From NCBI GenBank assembly GCA_041573795.1, contig JBFFQB010000077.1, positions 1 to 16,236 on the forward strand: 16,236 nt of DNA, read 5' to 3'. The DNA comes from E44-bin32 sp041573795 (GTDB taxonomy: Bacteria; Chloroflexota; Anaerolineae; Anaerolineales; E44-bin32). A model generated the notes under the pieces. It was not told the DNA's origin, made no database searches, and worked only from the letters and a program-made list of their open reading frames with translations. Below, one piece after another: positions 6,461-14,885 of this stretch (positions within the stretch are counted from its first letter, which is position 1; each line of letters opens with the position of its first letter). The position numbers and the translations under genes are program-made.

Positions 6461-7615
6461 TTATTTATGGTTGATGACGATCAAGGCAGTGTCGTCGAAG
6501 TGTAGCTCACCTGCTACAAAGTCATCAATACTTGCCAGTAAGGAGTCAAGTAGGGCCTGCGCAGATTTCCCTTTGAGACGTGCAGCCTGTGCGTGCAAAC
6601 GCTCAACCCCGTAAAATTCCCCGCTGGCGTTATTGGCATCAGTCACGCCGTCGGTATACAGAATCAGCGTTTCACCGGATTGCAGGGTTGTGTCGATTTG
6701 CTCCCATTTTTGTCCCTCAAGCACACCAAGGGGTGGGCCGGTGCGGCCTAGGGTTTCAATCTTCCCTTTGCCATCCTTAAGGTGCAGTGGAGGCGGTTGT
6801 CCGGCATTGCAGTATGACAGTTTTCCCGTGGTCGGATCCAACACTGCATAAAAGCTGGTCAAGAAATGGCTACCACCTAAGTGCAGGAGAAGTTTACGGT
6901 TTACCTCTTCAAAGACGGTGGCTGGCGCATCAGGATGTTGGAGGGCATAGCTCCAGATTAGGCTCCAACTCATTGCCATCACCAGAGCCGCTGGAACGCC
7001 CTTATCTACAACATCAGCGATTAACAGCCCCAGGCGCTCCTGGGGAAGCTGAATGACATCATAAAAATCGCCTGAAGTCTCCCGCGCCGAGGTCAGAGAT
7101 GCAGCGAATTGCCATGAAGGAACCTTGGGCATCTCACTGGGCAAGAAACTGGATTGGACCGCTCCAGCGAGGGTGAACTCCCGTTGCATGCGCTGATTGA
7201 CCTTCTCCAGGCGCTCTTGCAGCCGACGAAGTGCCAGATGAGTCTCCGTACGGGCCAGCACCTCCTCGACTTGAAAGGGCTTGGTGATGTAGTCAACGCC
7301 ACCATAATGGAAGGCTTGCACTTTATCTTCGACCTGATCCAGCGCGCTGATAAAGATGATGGGGATGTGGGCTGTGCGCTTATCCTCTTTTAGCTGGGCA
7401 CAGACCTCGTAGCCGTTCATCCCCGGCATGCGCACATCGAGAAAGATCAAATCGGGAGGCGCGGTGCGGACCGATTCGAGCGCCCGCTCTCCGCTGGTCA
7501 CAGTACGAACACCATAGCCTTTCCCGGCAAGGGTCTGAGAAAGCAGCCGTAGATTCGAGGGTTTATCGTCTACGACAAGGATGTCACCCAGCGAAGCTGT
7601 GTGCGAGGGCTTCAT
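6461..7615 (-). CDS. Response regulator with PP2C/SpoIIE-type serine phosphatase output (RsbU-like)
   Basis: A cytosolic two-component regulator whose output is a protein phosphatase. The REC domain spans about 11-125: acidic pair D16/D17, phosphoacceptor D60 (FLDVRMPGMNGYE), S90 and K112 (ITKPF). A helical, probably coiled-coil linker (120-148) leads to the PP2C-like domain. There EFTLAGAVQSSFLP is the typical SpoIIE/RsbU entry, GDFYD (182-186), DVVDKG (201-206), YTDGVTDA (320-327) and FDDTAL near the C-terminus supply the metal-binding acids. In known systems such proteins dephosphorylate an anti-sigma-factor antagonist and so release a sigma factor; no antagonist, anti-sigma or sigma gene is present here. 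The ATG overlaps the kinase stop codon (ATGA), with GAAGGA just before it, so the kinase is the expected phosphodonor. Domain identification is firm; the target is unknown. Confidence 0.93.
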   Translation of the reverse strand: MKPSHTASLGDILVVDDKPSNLRLLSQTLAGKGYGVRTVTSGERALESVRTAPPDLIFLDVRMPGMNGYEVCAQLKEDKRTAHIPIIFISALDQVEDKVQAFHYGGVDYITKPFQVEEVLARTETHLALRRLQERLEKVNQRMQREFTLAGAVQSSFLPSEMPKVPSWQFAASLTSARETSGDFYDVIQLPQERLGLLIADVVDKGVPAALVMAMSWSLIWSYALQHPDAPATVFEEVNRKLLLHLGGSHFLTSFYAVLDPTTGKLSYCNAGQPPPLHLKDGKGKIETLGRTGPPLGVLEGQKWEQIDTTLQSGETLILYTDGVTDANNASGEFYGVERLHAQAARLKGKSAQALLDSLLASIDDFVAGELHFDDTALIVINHK

Positions 7616-10600
7616 TCCTTCGTCTCCACCTGGTCGAGAAGCGCAAGAATGGTTTGATGATCATAAGATTCAGCAAGCTGTCGTAGGTATTGGGCAACTT
7701 GTGGAATGCGTGGTTGAAGCGTGTCGATCAGCGTAATGATTTGATCGGCGTACCCGAGCAGGGTAGCCTGGCGCAATTCATTACGCCAGGCATCCGGCAG
7801 GTCGGCCATTTGCTGAACGATTTCGGTTAGGTCTACATCCATGGGCTCGGGAACTTGTCGAGCCACTTCCTCATATGTGAAAGTTACACCGAGGTATTGT
7901 GTGAGCGTCTCGAAAAGCTCTTCCTCCCGGAAAGGTTTCCGCACATAGTCGTTGCAGCCCTCTGAGAGAATGACTTCTCGGTCTTCTTCCAGGGCACTGG
8001 CGGTGAGGGCGATGATGACTGTTGCCTGACCCTTCGTGGTCGCCTTGATGCGCCGCGTGGCTTCGTAGCCGTCCATGATGGGCATACGCATGTCCATCCA
8101 GATGAGATGTGGGGACCATGAATCCCACAAGTCAATCGCCTGACGGCCGTCACTGGCTTCTTTTACCTCAAATCCCAACGGCTCGAACAGTCGAACGAGC
8201 AGCTTTCGGTTGGCATCATTATCGTCCACGACCAGCAAGCGGTAGGAGGGTTGTCCGGGGGTTAATCCTGAGACGACCCGCCTTGGTTCGATCTCGGGTG
8301 CATCCAATTCATCGACGAAAACAACAGGCAGGAAAAGTTTAAAGATGCTGCCCTTCCCGGGCGCGCTCTCAAGTGTGAGCTCGCCTCCCATCAACAGTGA
8401 AAATTGCTGGCTGATGGACAACCCCAGGCCTGTGCCTTCGGTGAGTTGCTTACCGGCATCCGCCTGCACGAAGGGCATGAAGATCGTCCCTTGATCTTCC
8501 TGAGCGATACCGGGCCCGGTGTCCTCCACTTCGAATGTCAGGTTCGTGACTTCAAACCCGTTTTGGTTCTGACCCGTTGTGGTCGGTTCGACGTAAACCC
8601 GTAAAGCGATTCCACCTTCTGCGGTGAATTTGGTGGCGTTACCGAGCAAATTCATCAGGATCTGGCGTAATTTGCTTTCGTCGGTGACGACGAAGCGCGG
8701 CACCTCGGGCGTCATGTCAAAATCGAGCGTGAGATTTTTCTGTTCGGCACGAAGTCGGAACATTTGCTCGAGACCGGATAGCAGCCGGTGCAAGTCGAAA
8801 GCCTCTTCCTGCAGGGTGGCTCGTCCCGCCTCAATCTTTGAGAGCTCGAGCACTTCGTTGATCAAGCCCAACAGATGTTCACCGCTCTGCTGTATCATGC
8901 GCAGGTTTTCACGCTGCTGCTCGGTGAGGACGCCGCCACGACCCAGTCGGGCGGTACGGATCATCAATTGGCTAAAGCCGATGATGGCATTCAACGGGGT
9001 TCTCAGCTCGTGGCTGACATTGGTGAGGAAGACACTTTTCGCACGGTTGGAAGCTTCGGCAGCCTCCTTGGCAATGCGCAGTTCATGTGTACGCTCATCG
9101 ACCTGACGGGCTAGTTCACGCCTTTGTCCTTCAATGATGCGCAAGCGCAGCGCAAGACCCCCCACAACGGATCCGGCAACGAATAAGACGGTTAAGCCGA
9201 TGAACCACCATGTCTGCCAGAAGGGCCGCGGGATCACAATGCGGATCGAATCGCCGACCTCATTCCAAACGCCATCGCTATTGGAAGCGATCACGCGGAA
9301 AGTGTAATCACCGGGTGGGATCCCAGTATAGCTTGCGAAGCGGCGGTTCCCGACGTAGTTCCAGTCACGGTCAAAGCCTTCCATGATGTAGGCGTATTGA
9401 TTCTCTTCCGGGGTGGAGTAGTGCAGGGCGGCATATTCAAAAGCCAGGAAGTCATCTTGGTAGGTGAGGAAGATTTCATCCGTCTCAGGGACGGCCTGCG
9501 TAAGGATCGATTCCTCGCCGATAGGGATCGGTTCATTAAAAAGCAGCATGTTGGTGATCACGACGGGGGGGATGTAGGTATTGTCACGAATATCCAAGGG
9601 GTGAAAGTAATTCATGCCGTTGATGCCGCCGAAGTACATCTCGCCCTTTGATCCAAGTAGCGCCGAACTCTGATTGAATTCGATGTCCTGCAGCCCATCG
9701 GACACATCGTAGGTCTTGAAAGTTTCTTCAACGGGGTCAAAGCGGGATAAGCCCCGGTTGTTGGGGATCCAGAGCCGGCCAAGCTCGTCTTCCAGGATGC
9801 TGTAAATTGTCTCATTGGGCAAGCCGTCTTTGACTGTGTAGGTCCGGAATTTTCCTGTCGACTCGTCCAGCTTTGAGAGGCCACCGGAATTGCCCACCCA
9901 GAGCGTGCCCATGCGATCACGATAAAGGGTGAGAATGGTGTTGTCGGGAAGCGACCCCGGATCGTCCTGGTCGCTTTGGTAGCGGGTGAAAACCTCTGTC
10001 TGCGGGTCAAAGTGGTTCAGCCCACTCGCGAAGGTTCCTATCCAGAGGCTCCCATCCGGATCCTCAAGCAACGCGGTTAAGAAATTACCACTGATGCTTG
10101 AGGGATCATTGGGTTGGTTGGTATACGCCTGCGTTATCACACCATTCTCGCGATCAAACAGGCTTAACCCAGCCCCGAGGGCACCAATCCAGAATCTGCC
10201 ATCCTGGGCCTCATGAATAAGAAATACCCCGGCGTTATCGAAGTGAGTGAAGCTTCTGGAGAGGGGATCATAACGATCTAATCCAACTGAAGTTCCCACC
10301 CAGAGCGTCCCCTCACCATCCTCATAGACCCGCCAGACCAAATCGCTGCTGATCGTCTCGGGATCGGTCGGATCATTGGCGAAGTGCCTGAAACCGGTGG
10401 AGCCCGGGAAGGCGACATTAAGACCACCACCCGTCGTGCTCACCCACAAAGCCCCACGTGAATCAATCAGGATGCTCCAGATAGAGTTATCACTCAAGCT
10501 CGTTGGGTCGGAGGGGATGTTGCGCAGCGTGGCAAATTTGGCTTTCTCACGATCATAGCGGTCCACCCCGCCACCGAACGTACCAAACCACAATATTCCA

Positions 10601-11715
10601 GCAACATCTTCGAAGATAGATTGAATGTTGTCGTTTCGAAGGCTGCGGGGATTAAGCGGGTCGTTCGTGTAGTAGGTAAAGTTGTCAGAGGATGGATCGA
10701 GACGGCCCAGACCGCTATTGTTGGTGCCCAACCAGAGGGTGCCTAAGCCATCTTCAAAGATGACATTGATCAGATCGGGCGCCAGGCTGTTCGGGTCTTC
10801 CGGGTCGTTGACGAAGTGTTCAAATTTGCCGGTAGCTGGATCAAGGCGACTGAGTCCCAAAGCCGTGGCAGCCCACACCATGCCATCGTTGCCCACTTCG
10901 AGGGCTAAAACCCCATCATCGAGCAGGCTGTAAGGATCGGCAGAGTCGGAAACGAAGTGGGTAAAGGTTCCGTTGCTTGGATCGTAGCGGTCTACTCCTG
11001 CGCCGGTGGCAATCCAGAGGAGTCCCTCCGGATCAAGCTCAAGGTTAATGATTCCGTTTGCGACCAGTGAGTTGCTATCGTCCGGGTCATTCAGGAAACG
11101 CTGTACGTCACCGGTCGCCACATCGATGCGGTTGAGGCCGAACCCCGTGCTGACCCAAAGATTGCCTTTCGCATCTGCAACCAGATCTGATATCGGATTG
11201 GCGCTGAGCGAATTCGGATCCTGGGGGTCATTGACGTAATGTACGAAATTTTCTAACAATGGGTCGTATCGTTCCAGGCCGTTATTGGTGCCAATCCAGA
11301 GGGTCCCATCAGGATCGACTCCAAGGGCGGTGATCAGGTTATCGCTCAAACTGGAAGGTACATCGGGGTCGTGTTTGAAGATGCGAAATGTATAGCCATC
11401 AAAGCGATTGAGGCCGTCCTGCGTCCCGAGCCAGAGGAATCCGCGTGTATCCTGCGCCATGGCAGTGACGACGCTCTGGGAAAGCCCGTCTTCAAGGGAT
11501 AGATTATCAAAAGAAATCGTTGTGCGAGCTTGAGAAGGGAAGTTGCGCAACCAGGTGGGATCTTCCCATTTTGTCGGCGAATCGTCCCGGCTGAACGTTT
11601 CGGTTGCCGTGGGGCGAAGCGGGGGCTCGGTTGCTTGCACGCTGCAACTTGCGAGGAACAGCATGAGCATGGCTGCAGCGAAAGACTTCAAGGATGGCAA
11701 TCGTGAATGGCGCAT
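7612..11715 (-). CDS. Hybrid histidine kinase with 14-repeat beta-propeller sensor, Y_Y_Y, HisKA, HATPase and REC
   Basis: A large membrane sensor (1367 residues). The N-terminus has a hydrophobic segment ending in a lipobox, LFLASC, suggesting a lipid-anchored outer end. Residues ~45-740 carry 14 'two-component regulator propeller' repeats (forms of LWIGT..GLxRYDP), enough for two seven-bladed propellers, joined by NDPxDPxSL linkers. A Y_Y_Y domain (about 750-830), one TM (about 836-858) and a short helix follow. The kinase core has SHELRTPLNAI with H902, an N box around N1026 (NLLGNATKF), DTGPG at 1065 and a GTGLGLSIS box near 1093. REC carries D1164/D1165 and phosphoacceptor D1208. The ~85-residue helical tail has no evident HPT signature. 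The layout is like Bacteroides HTCS sensors of glycans but lacks an AraC output domain. Its start ATG has AGGA 8 bases upstream. A carbohydrate ligand is inferred from family precedent only. Confidence 0.94.
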   Translation of the reverse strand: MRHSRLPSLKSFAAAMLMLFLASCSVQATEPPLRPTATETFSRDDSPTKWEDPTWLRNFPSQARTTISFDNLSLEDGLSQSVVTAMAQDTRGFLWLGTQDGLNRFDGYTFRIFKHDPDVPSSLSDNLITALGVDPDGTLWIGTNNGLERYDPLLENFVHYVNDPQDPNSLSANPISDLVADAKGNLWVSTGFGLNRIDVATGDVQRFLNDPDDSNSLVANGIINLELDPEGLLWIATGAGVDRYDPSNGTFTHFVSDSADPYSLLDDGVLALEVGNDGMVWAATALGLSRLDPATGKFEHFVNDPEDPNSLAPDLINVIFEDGLGTLWLGTNNSGLGRLDPSSDNFTYYTNDPLNPRSLRNDNIQSIFEDVAGILWFGTFGGGVDRYDREKAKFATLRNIPSDPTSLSDNSIWSILIDSRGALWVSTTGGGLNVAFPGSTGFRHFANDPTDPETISSDLVWRVYEDGEGTLWVGTSVGLDRYDPLSRSFTHFDNAGVFLIHEAQDGRFWIGALGAGLSLFDRENGVITQAYTNQPNDPSSISGNFLTALLEDPDGSLWIGTFASGLNHFDPQTEVFTRYQSDQDDPGSLPDNTILTLYRDRMGTLWVGNSGGLSKLDESTGKFRTYTVKDGLPNETIYSILEDELGRLWIPNNRGLSRFDPVEETFKTYDVSDGLQDIEFNQSSALLGSKGEMYFGGINGMNYFHPLDIRDNTYIPPVVITNMLLFNEPIPIGEESILTQAVPETDEIFLTYQDDFLAFEYAALHYSTPEENQYAYIMEGFDRDWNYVGNRRFASYTGIPPGDYTFRVIASNSDGVWNEVGDSIRIVIPRPFWQTWWFIGLTVLFVAGSVVGGLALRLRIIEGQRRELARQVDERTHELRIAKEAAEASNRAKSVFLTNVSHELRTPLNAIIGFSQLMIRTARLGRGGVLTEQQRENLRMIQQSGEHLLGLINEVLELSKIEAGRATLQEEAFDLHRLLSGLEQMFRLRAEQKNLTLDFDMTPEVPRFVVTDESKLRQILMNLLGNATKFTAEGGIALRVYVEPTTTGQNQNGFEVTNLTFEVEDTGPGIAQEDQGTIFMPFVQADAGKQLTEGTGLGLSISQQFSLLMGGELTLESAPGKGSIFKLFLPVVFVDELDAPEIEPRRVVSGLTPGQPSYRLLVVDDNDANRKLLVRLFEPLGFEVKEASDGRQAIDLWDSWSPHLIWMDMRMPIMDGYEATRRIKATTKGQATVIIALTASALEEDREVILSEGCNDYVRKPFREEELFETLTQYLGVTFTYEEVARQVPEPMDVDLTEIVQQMADLPDAWRNELRQATLLGYADQIITLIDTLQPRIPQVAQYLRQLAESYDHQTILALLDQVETKE

Positions 11716-11754
11716 GGGTCAATTCCTAGGCAATGCAGGTGGGCATGCGGATCG

Positions 11755-11797
11755 ATTATCGCATATCAAATATCGCCGAACAATCAGGGCGGTTCAA
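11755..11797 (-). promoter_or_regulatory. Candidate promoter region of the kinase gene
   Basis: Two overlapping sigma70-like pairs are visible on the minus strand: TTGAAC (11797-11792) with a 17-base spacer to GATATT (11774-11769), and TTGTTC (11783-11778) with a 17-base spacer to GATAAT (11760-11755). Both lie 40-60 bases ahead of the ATG. Neither is a perfect match, and no operator is evident. The 11716-11892 gap separates divergent genes; no clear plus-strand promoter was found, although TAGAAT at 11872-11877 is close to the nitroreductase start. Confidence 0.35.
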
Positions 11798-11892
11798 TTT
11801 CGGTGGTACTTGCATGAAGTGGGTATAAATTTACATCCCTGGCCATACCTGTAAGTGTTCTTGGCCTGGTGTAGAATGGCACATCCGGCTTC

Positions 11893-12495
11893 ATGCAGGC
11901 GCAAATGCAAGGACGAATCGAACTGCCCTCGCCCTCTTTCCGGGGAACGCGCACACTTGAAGAAACCCTGGTCAAACAGCGGTCGGATCGTGTACTGCTC
12001 AATCGCCCGATCGAACTTGCAGTCGTAGGTCAGATCCTATGGGCCGGTCAGGGTTTTCGTGATCGATCTGATGATCATAGGGCATCATCGGTTGGGAGCC
12101 AATCCCCGCTTGCTTTGTATATCCTCACAGAAGAAGGTGTTGGTCGTTACCAGGCTGAAGATCACACCCTTGAAGGCGTGCTCGATGAAGATCTACGTGA
12201 AACCATGTATACCGCCGCTCAATTCCAGGAATCCCTCAAGCAAGCACCATTGGTGATTGCGATCACTGCCTCTTATGACCAGGCCGAGCGGCTATTCGGC
12301 CAAGTCCATGCTGAGCATCTAACCTTGATTGAAACCGGACATATCGCCCAGAACATGCTCTTACAGGCCTATGCGATGGGTTTGGCTGCGGTGGCTTGTG
12401 GGGCTTTCGATGAAGCCAAAGTTCACGATTCTATGCAACTTCCATCTGACTGGGAACCGTTGTACCTCCTGGCTTTCGGCTATACAAGCGGCTGA
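11893..12495 (+). CDS. SagB-type nitroreductase family protein
   Basis: A predicted FMN-dependent oxidoreductase of about 200 residues. The N-terminal RIELPSPSFRGTRTLEETLVKQRSDR, followed by ELAVVGQILWAGQGF, is the SagB/ThcOx-type opening in which R30-S31 help bind FMN phosphate. The region normally reading 'PSAGALYPLE-Y' is here RASSVGSQSPLALYI, a divergent version. The C-terminal half has the IETGHIAQNMLLQAYAMGLAAVACGAFD helix and ends with a 'P-L-LLAFGY' strand, as usual in this family. It has no neighbours for azole peptide synthesis (YcaO or leader peptide), so it is probably a general redox enzyme of unknown substrate. The start at ATG 11893 lacks a good ribosome site; ATG 11905 is another possibility. 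It is transcribed alone, divergent from the kinase and convergent with the following gene. Confidence 0.82.
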   Translation: MQAQMQGRIELPSPSFRGTRTLEETLVKQRSDRVLLNRPIELAVVGQILWAGQGFRDRSDDHRASSVGSQSPLALYILTEEGVGRYQAEDHTLEGVLDEDLRETMYTAAQFQESLKQAPLVIAITASYDQAERLFGQVHAEHLTLIETGHIAQNMLLQAYAMGLAAVACGAFDEAKVHDSMQLPSDWEPLYLLAFGYTSG

Positions 12496-12567
12496 GCGCG
12501 ATCGGCCATATCCCGTCAGACTTAGCGGTCGATAGGATGATCTTGGGATGGAGTCTTAAACGTGGGT

Positions 12568-14604
12568 TCACTGACACAGAATTTCGCGTAGATAAGACTG
12601 CCGCTCCGGATCTGGCACAGCGGTCTTACTCAGGTAATCACATTGGCGATGCCGGATGGTTGCAATGTCGCGGATCCACAGAGCCATTTCCTCAGCGTCA
12701 TCGTTGCGCCCCATCATAACCAGGCCTTTTAAGAAAGGCATCCATTCGGATCGGTCGATCGGCTTAAGCTCGGCATCCAGCGCTTGATCGGCGAGCGCAG
12801 CGACGCTGCTCCAATCTTCTCGTTGTGCTTGCAAAGACGCCTTTTGGAAATAGTAGCACCATGTATGCGCTGGTTCCGATCCAAAGATATGTGTTGGGGG
12901 TGGGCTAGGAGGGGCGTCAACAACAATACGATCGAGTTTTGATCGGCGCACCGTTGCATAGAGCAGTGCCGAAGTGTTCTGCGGAAAGACGGGATCAATC
13001 CCGTCCAGGACATGCCAGCACGAGGTGCGCTCAGGGCGTGAGAGGATAAGACTGTTATTAAAGTCGCGGGTGAACGAAAAGAATTCGCGCAAGCCACGGC
13101 TTTCAGTCGTGCCCACCCTGATCTTTTCCAATGTGCTGGGGGAATAAACCTCTGCGAGTACTCTGGGCAATTCCCCTCCAGGATTGTAGACAAAGTTTGC
13201 CGGACCCCAGATCTCGTAGCCCTCAAAGAATCCCTTTCCCGGTGGCTCAATCAGGAGCACAGTCCCTTGTTCGAGCTGTGGCGCCCGCCAGCTTAATTGC
13301 CACCACAGATCACGTTGATCTTCCCAGAACTGGGCCCATTGGACAGCATTGCCGAACTGAGCGGCCAGTGCTATTCCAATAAAAAGGGCGAAAGCAAGTG
13401 CTCTTTGTTGTCTCCGCAGGAGCAAGGAAATCACGCCGACCATGAGCATTGCAACGCCAGCAATCACATGCAGTGTATATTTGTCAAAGCCACTTTCCCA
13501 GCGTATGTCTCTGCCCACAGCCACGACGGGTATCAAGGTGCATATAAGCGTGGCGGCGCCAAGCAGGGTCAGCTCTATAAGGGTGCCGGGCTCCTGCTGA
13601 ACGTCGGGCTCGGCAGGCTTTTGACTCCAGGCTATCAGAAAGAAGGTGGTGTAGATTCCCATTCCGACCAGACCAAAGACGACCGCTCGAAGAAAATCAG
13701 CAGGCCCGAGCGTAAAGGTAAAATTGGTAAGCGGGATTATCCAGGCAGAGAAGACGGCTTCAAACACATCAATGAGAAGGACCAAGGAACGCTTTACGAT
13801 CGTTCGAAACGGTCCGGATTGGTAGGCCGAGAGCGCCACCTGGACGTTCATGCCCTGGCGGCCACTTTCGAAGAAGAATAGGCGCCAGGCCAGATGAAGA
13901 AGAAGGGGTATGAGGTAAGGGAGCCAGCGTTTAAAAGTAGCAGATAGATTCCTTGCCCATGATTTATTGGTACCCTTGCGCCAAGTGAGCATTGCAATAA
14001 TTCCCAGACGCATCCCTTCCATTCCGATCATGTACTCATAGAGGAACCAATAGCCGATGGCGGTGGACACAGCGATCAGGGTAAAGAACACTCTCCAGTG
14101 GATCTTCCTGGCCTGCAAAGCCGCCACGGTGAGGCTGATGGAGAGGATCGATAGGGTATAGGTCGTTAGCTGATTGGATTTCGTGTTGGCATTCGCCCAT
14201 TGCAGGAAGCCGGGATAGATGAAGAGCAGGATGGCGGCGGTGGCAGTCTCGATTTTATGATCAGGCCAAAGCCGGCGCAGCATCCACAGGAATGCGAGCG
14301 CGCCAATTGTCCTGATGCCGAGCGCATAAATCTGCCAGAGGAGCGGGTTCTCGCCAAGCAGGCGGTAGCTTAGCGAGTAGACATAACCCACAAAAGGCCG
14401 ATCAAACGTAAAAAGATCGATGATTGCCTGAGGACCGAAGGCGCGTCCAACCCAGAGCGAATACCAGTCGTCCCGGTAGAAACCTAAATTCCCAATATGC
14501 GTGGTGTATGTAAGGATGCCCAGAACGAGCACAACCCCCACGGCGAACCAGGCCTCGTGGTTTTGGTAGCTCTTGCGCATTCGATCGGTGATGGATCTCA
14601 ACAT
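12568..14604 (-). CDS. GT-C-like multi-spanning membrane protein, putative lipid-linked sugar glycosyltransferase
   Basis: A 678-residue membrane protein. A first TM at about 18-34 is followed by an outer loop with GFYRDDWYSLW (D45-D46), the placement expected for the acidic catalytic motif of GT-C glycosyltransferases (GT39/ArnT-like). About ten further hydrophobic segments run to near residue 430, e.g. ETATAAILLFIYPGFLQWANANTKSNQ and the TLHVIAGVAMLMVGVISLLL region. The C-terminal ~220 residues are soluble and look partly helical and TPR-like (WSSVAALADQALDAEL, FLKGLVMMGRNDDAEEMALW). The ATG at 14604 has a weak AGGA 11 bases away. A promoter-like TATAAT lies 61 bases upstream. Acceptor and sugar donor cannot be deduced; a polymer-assembly or uncharacterised membrane role is also possible. 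It diverges from another GT-C-like gene. Confidence 0.75.
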   Translation of the reverse strand: MLRSITDRMRKSYQNHEAWFAVGVVLVLGILTYTTHIGNLGFYRDDWYSLWVGRAFGPQAIIDLFTFDRPFVGYVYSLSYRLLGENPLLWQIYALGIRTIGALAFLWMLRRLWPDHKIETATAAILLFIYPGFLQWANANTKSNQLTTYTLSILSISLTVAALQARKIHWRVFFTLIAVSTAIGYWFLYEYMIGMEGMRLGIIAMLTWRKGTNKSWARNLSATFKRWLPYLIPLLLHLAWRLFFFESGRQGMNVQVALSAYQSGPFRTIVKRSLVLLIDVFEAVFSAWIIPLTNFTFTLGPADFLRAVVFGLVGMGIYTTFFLIAWSQKPAEPDVQQEPGTLIELTLLGAATLICTLIPVVAVGRDIRWESGFDKYTLHVIAGVAMLMVGVISLLLRRQQRALAFALFIGIALAAQFGNAVQWAQFWEDQRDLWWQLSWRAPQLEQGTVLLIEPPGKGFFEGYEIWGPANFVYNPGGELPRVLAEVYSPSTLEKIRVGTTESRGLREFFSFTRDFNNSLILSRPERTSCWHVLDGIDPVFPQNTSALLYATVRRSKLDRIVVDAPPSPPPTHIFGSEPAHTWCYYFQKASLQAQREDWSSVAALADQALDAELKPIDRSEWMPFLKGLVMMGRNDDAEEMALWIRDIATIRHRQCDYLSKTAVPDPERQSYLREILCQ

Positions 14605-14641
14605 TACGATCGCGTTCCTGTGAAGTACGCTGCTGAAGAAT

Positions 14642-14658
14642 CTCCCACAAACTGGGAG
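14642..14658. repeat. Small hairpin in the leader of the GT-C-like gene
   Basis: CTCCCA and TGGGAG pair over 6 bp around a CAAAC loop, 38 bases ahead of the minus-strand start. If transcription begins from the TATAAT just beyond it (14670-14665), this stem would sit at the very 5' end of the transcript. Confidence 0.35.
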
Positions 14659-14664
14659 GGAGTC

Positions 14665-14670
14665 ATTATA
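14665..14670 (-). promoter_or_regulatory. Possible -10 element (TATAAT) of the 678-residue membrane protein gene
   Basis: A perfect TATAAT on the minus strand lies 61 bases ahead of the ATG at 14604. The sequence at the -35 position (CCGCTC at 17-base spacing) is poor, so the call rests on one box only. The 281-base divergent gap 14605-14885 otherwise shows the small hairpin, a TATACT at 14799-14804 without a matching -35, and no small gene with a convincing ribosome site. Confidence 0.35.
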
Positions 14671-14885
14671 TACGAAATAGCGAGTGCGAGCGGTGAAGCG
14701 GGATCAGGTTGAGGAATTAACAAAAATTGGTTGCCCGGTCGAGCAAACGCGCCTTCAAAAGAGTGTCGCATTTGTGGGCGGAGCGCATTCATCCCGGGTA
14801 TACTCACGAGCAATTCTGACCGTACCCGCCATGGGATTCGGTTGAAATATTATGTGGATGCAGTCGGTTTAGCGGGAGAACGAGC

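Noticed and set aside
8624..9106. 160-residue serine/arginine-rich open frame antisense to the kinase core
   Set aside because: It lies opposite the HisKA-HATPase coding DNA, has biased composition typical of antisense frames, and shows no motif.
9600..11500. Regularly spaced similar sequences, considered as a CRISPR-like or tandem DNA array
   Set aside because: The periodicity is about 50 codons, imperfect at DNA level, and encodes the propeller repeats of the kinase.
12496..12567. Bidirectional terminator between the convergent nitroreductase and membrane protein genes
   Set aside because: Only imperfect short complementarity (GATCG/CGGTCGAT) was visible and no T-tract on either strand.
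13297..13881. 194-residue plus-strand open frame inside the 678-residue membrane protein gene
   Set aside because: Its composition is charged and irregular without a domain, and the minus-strand gene over it has clear TM and GT-C features.
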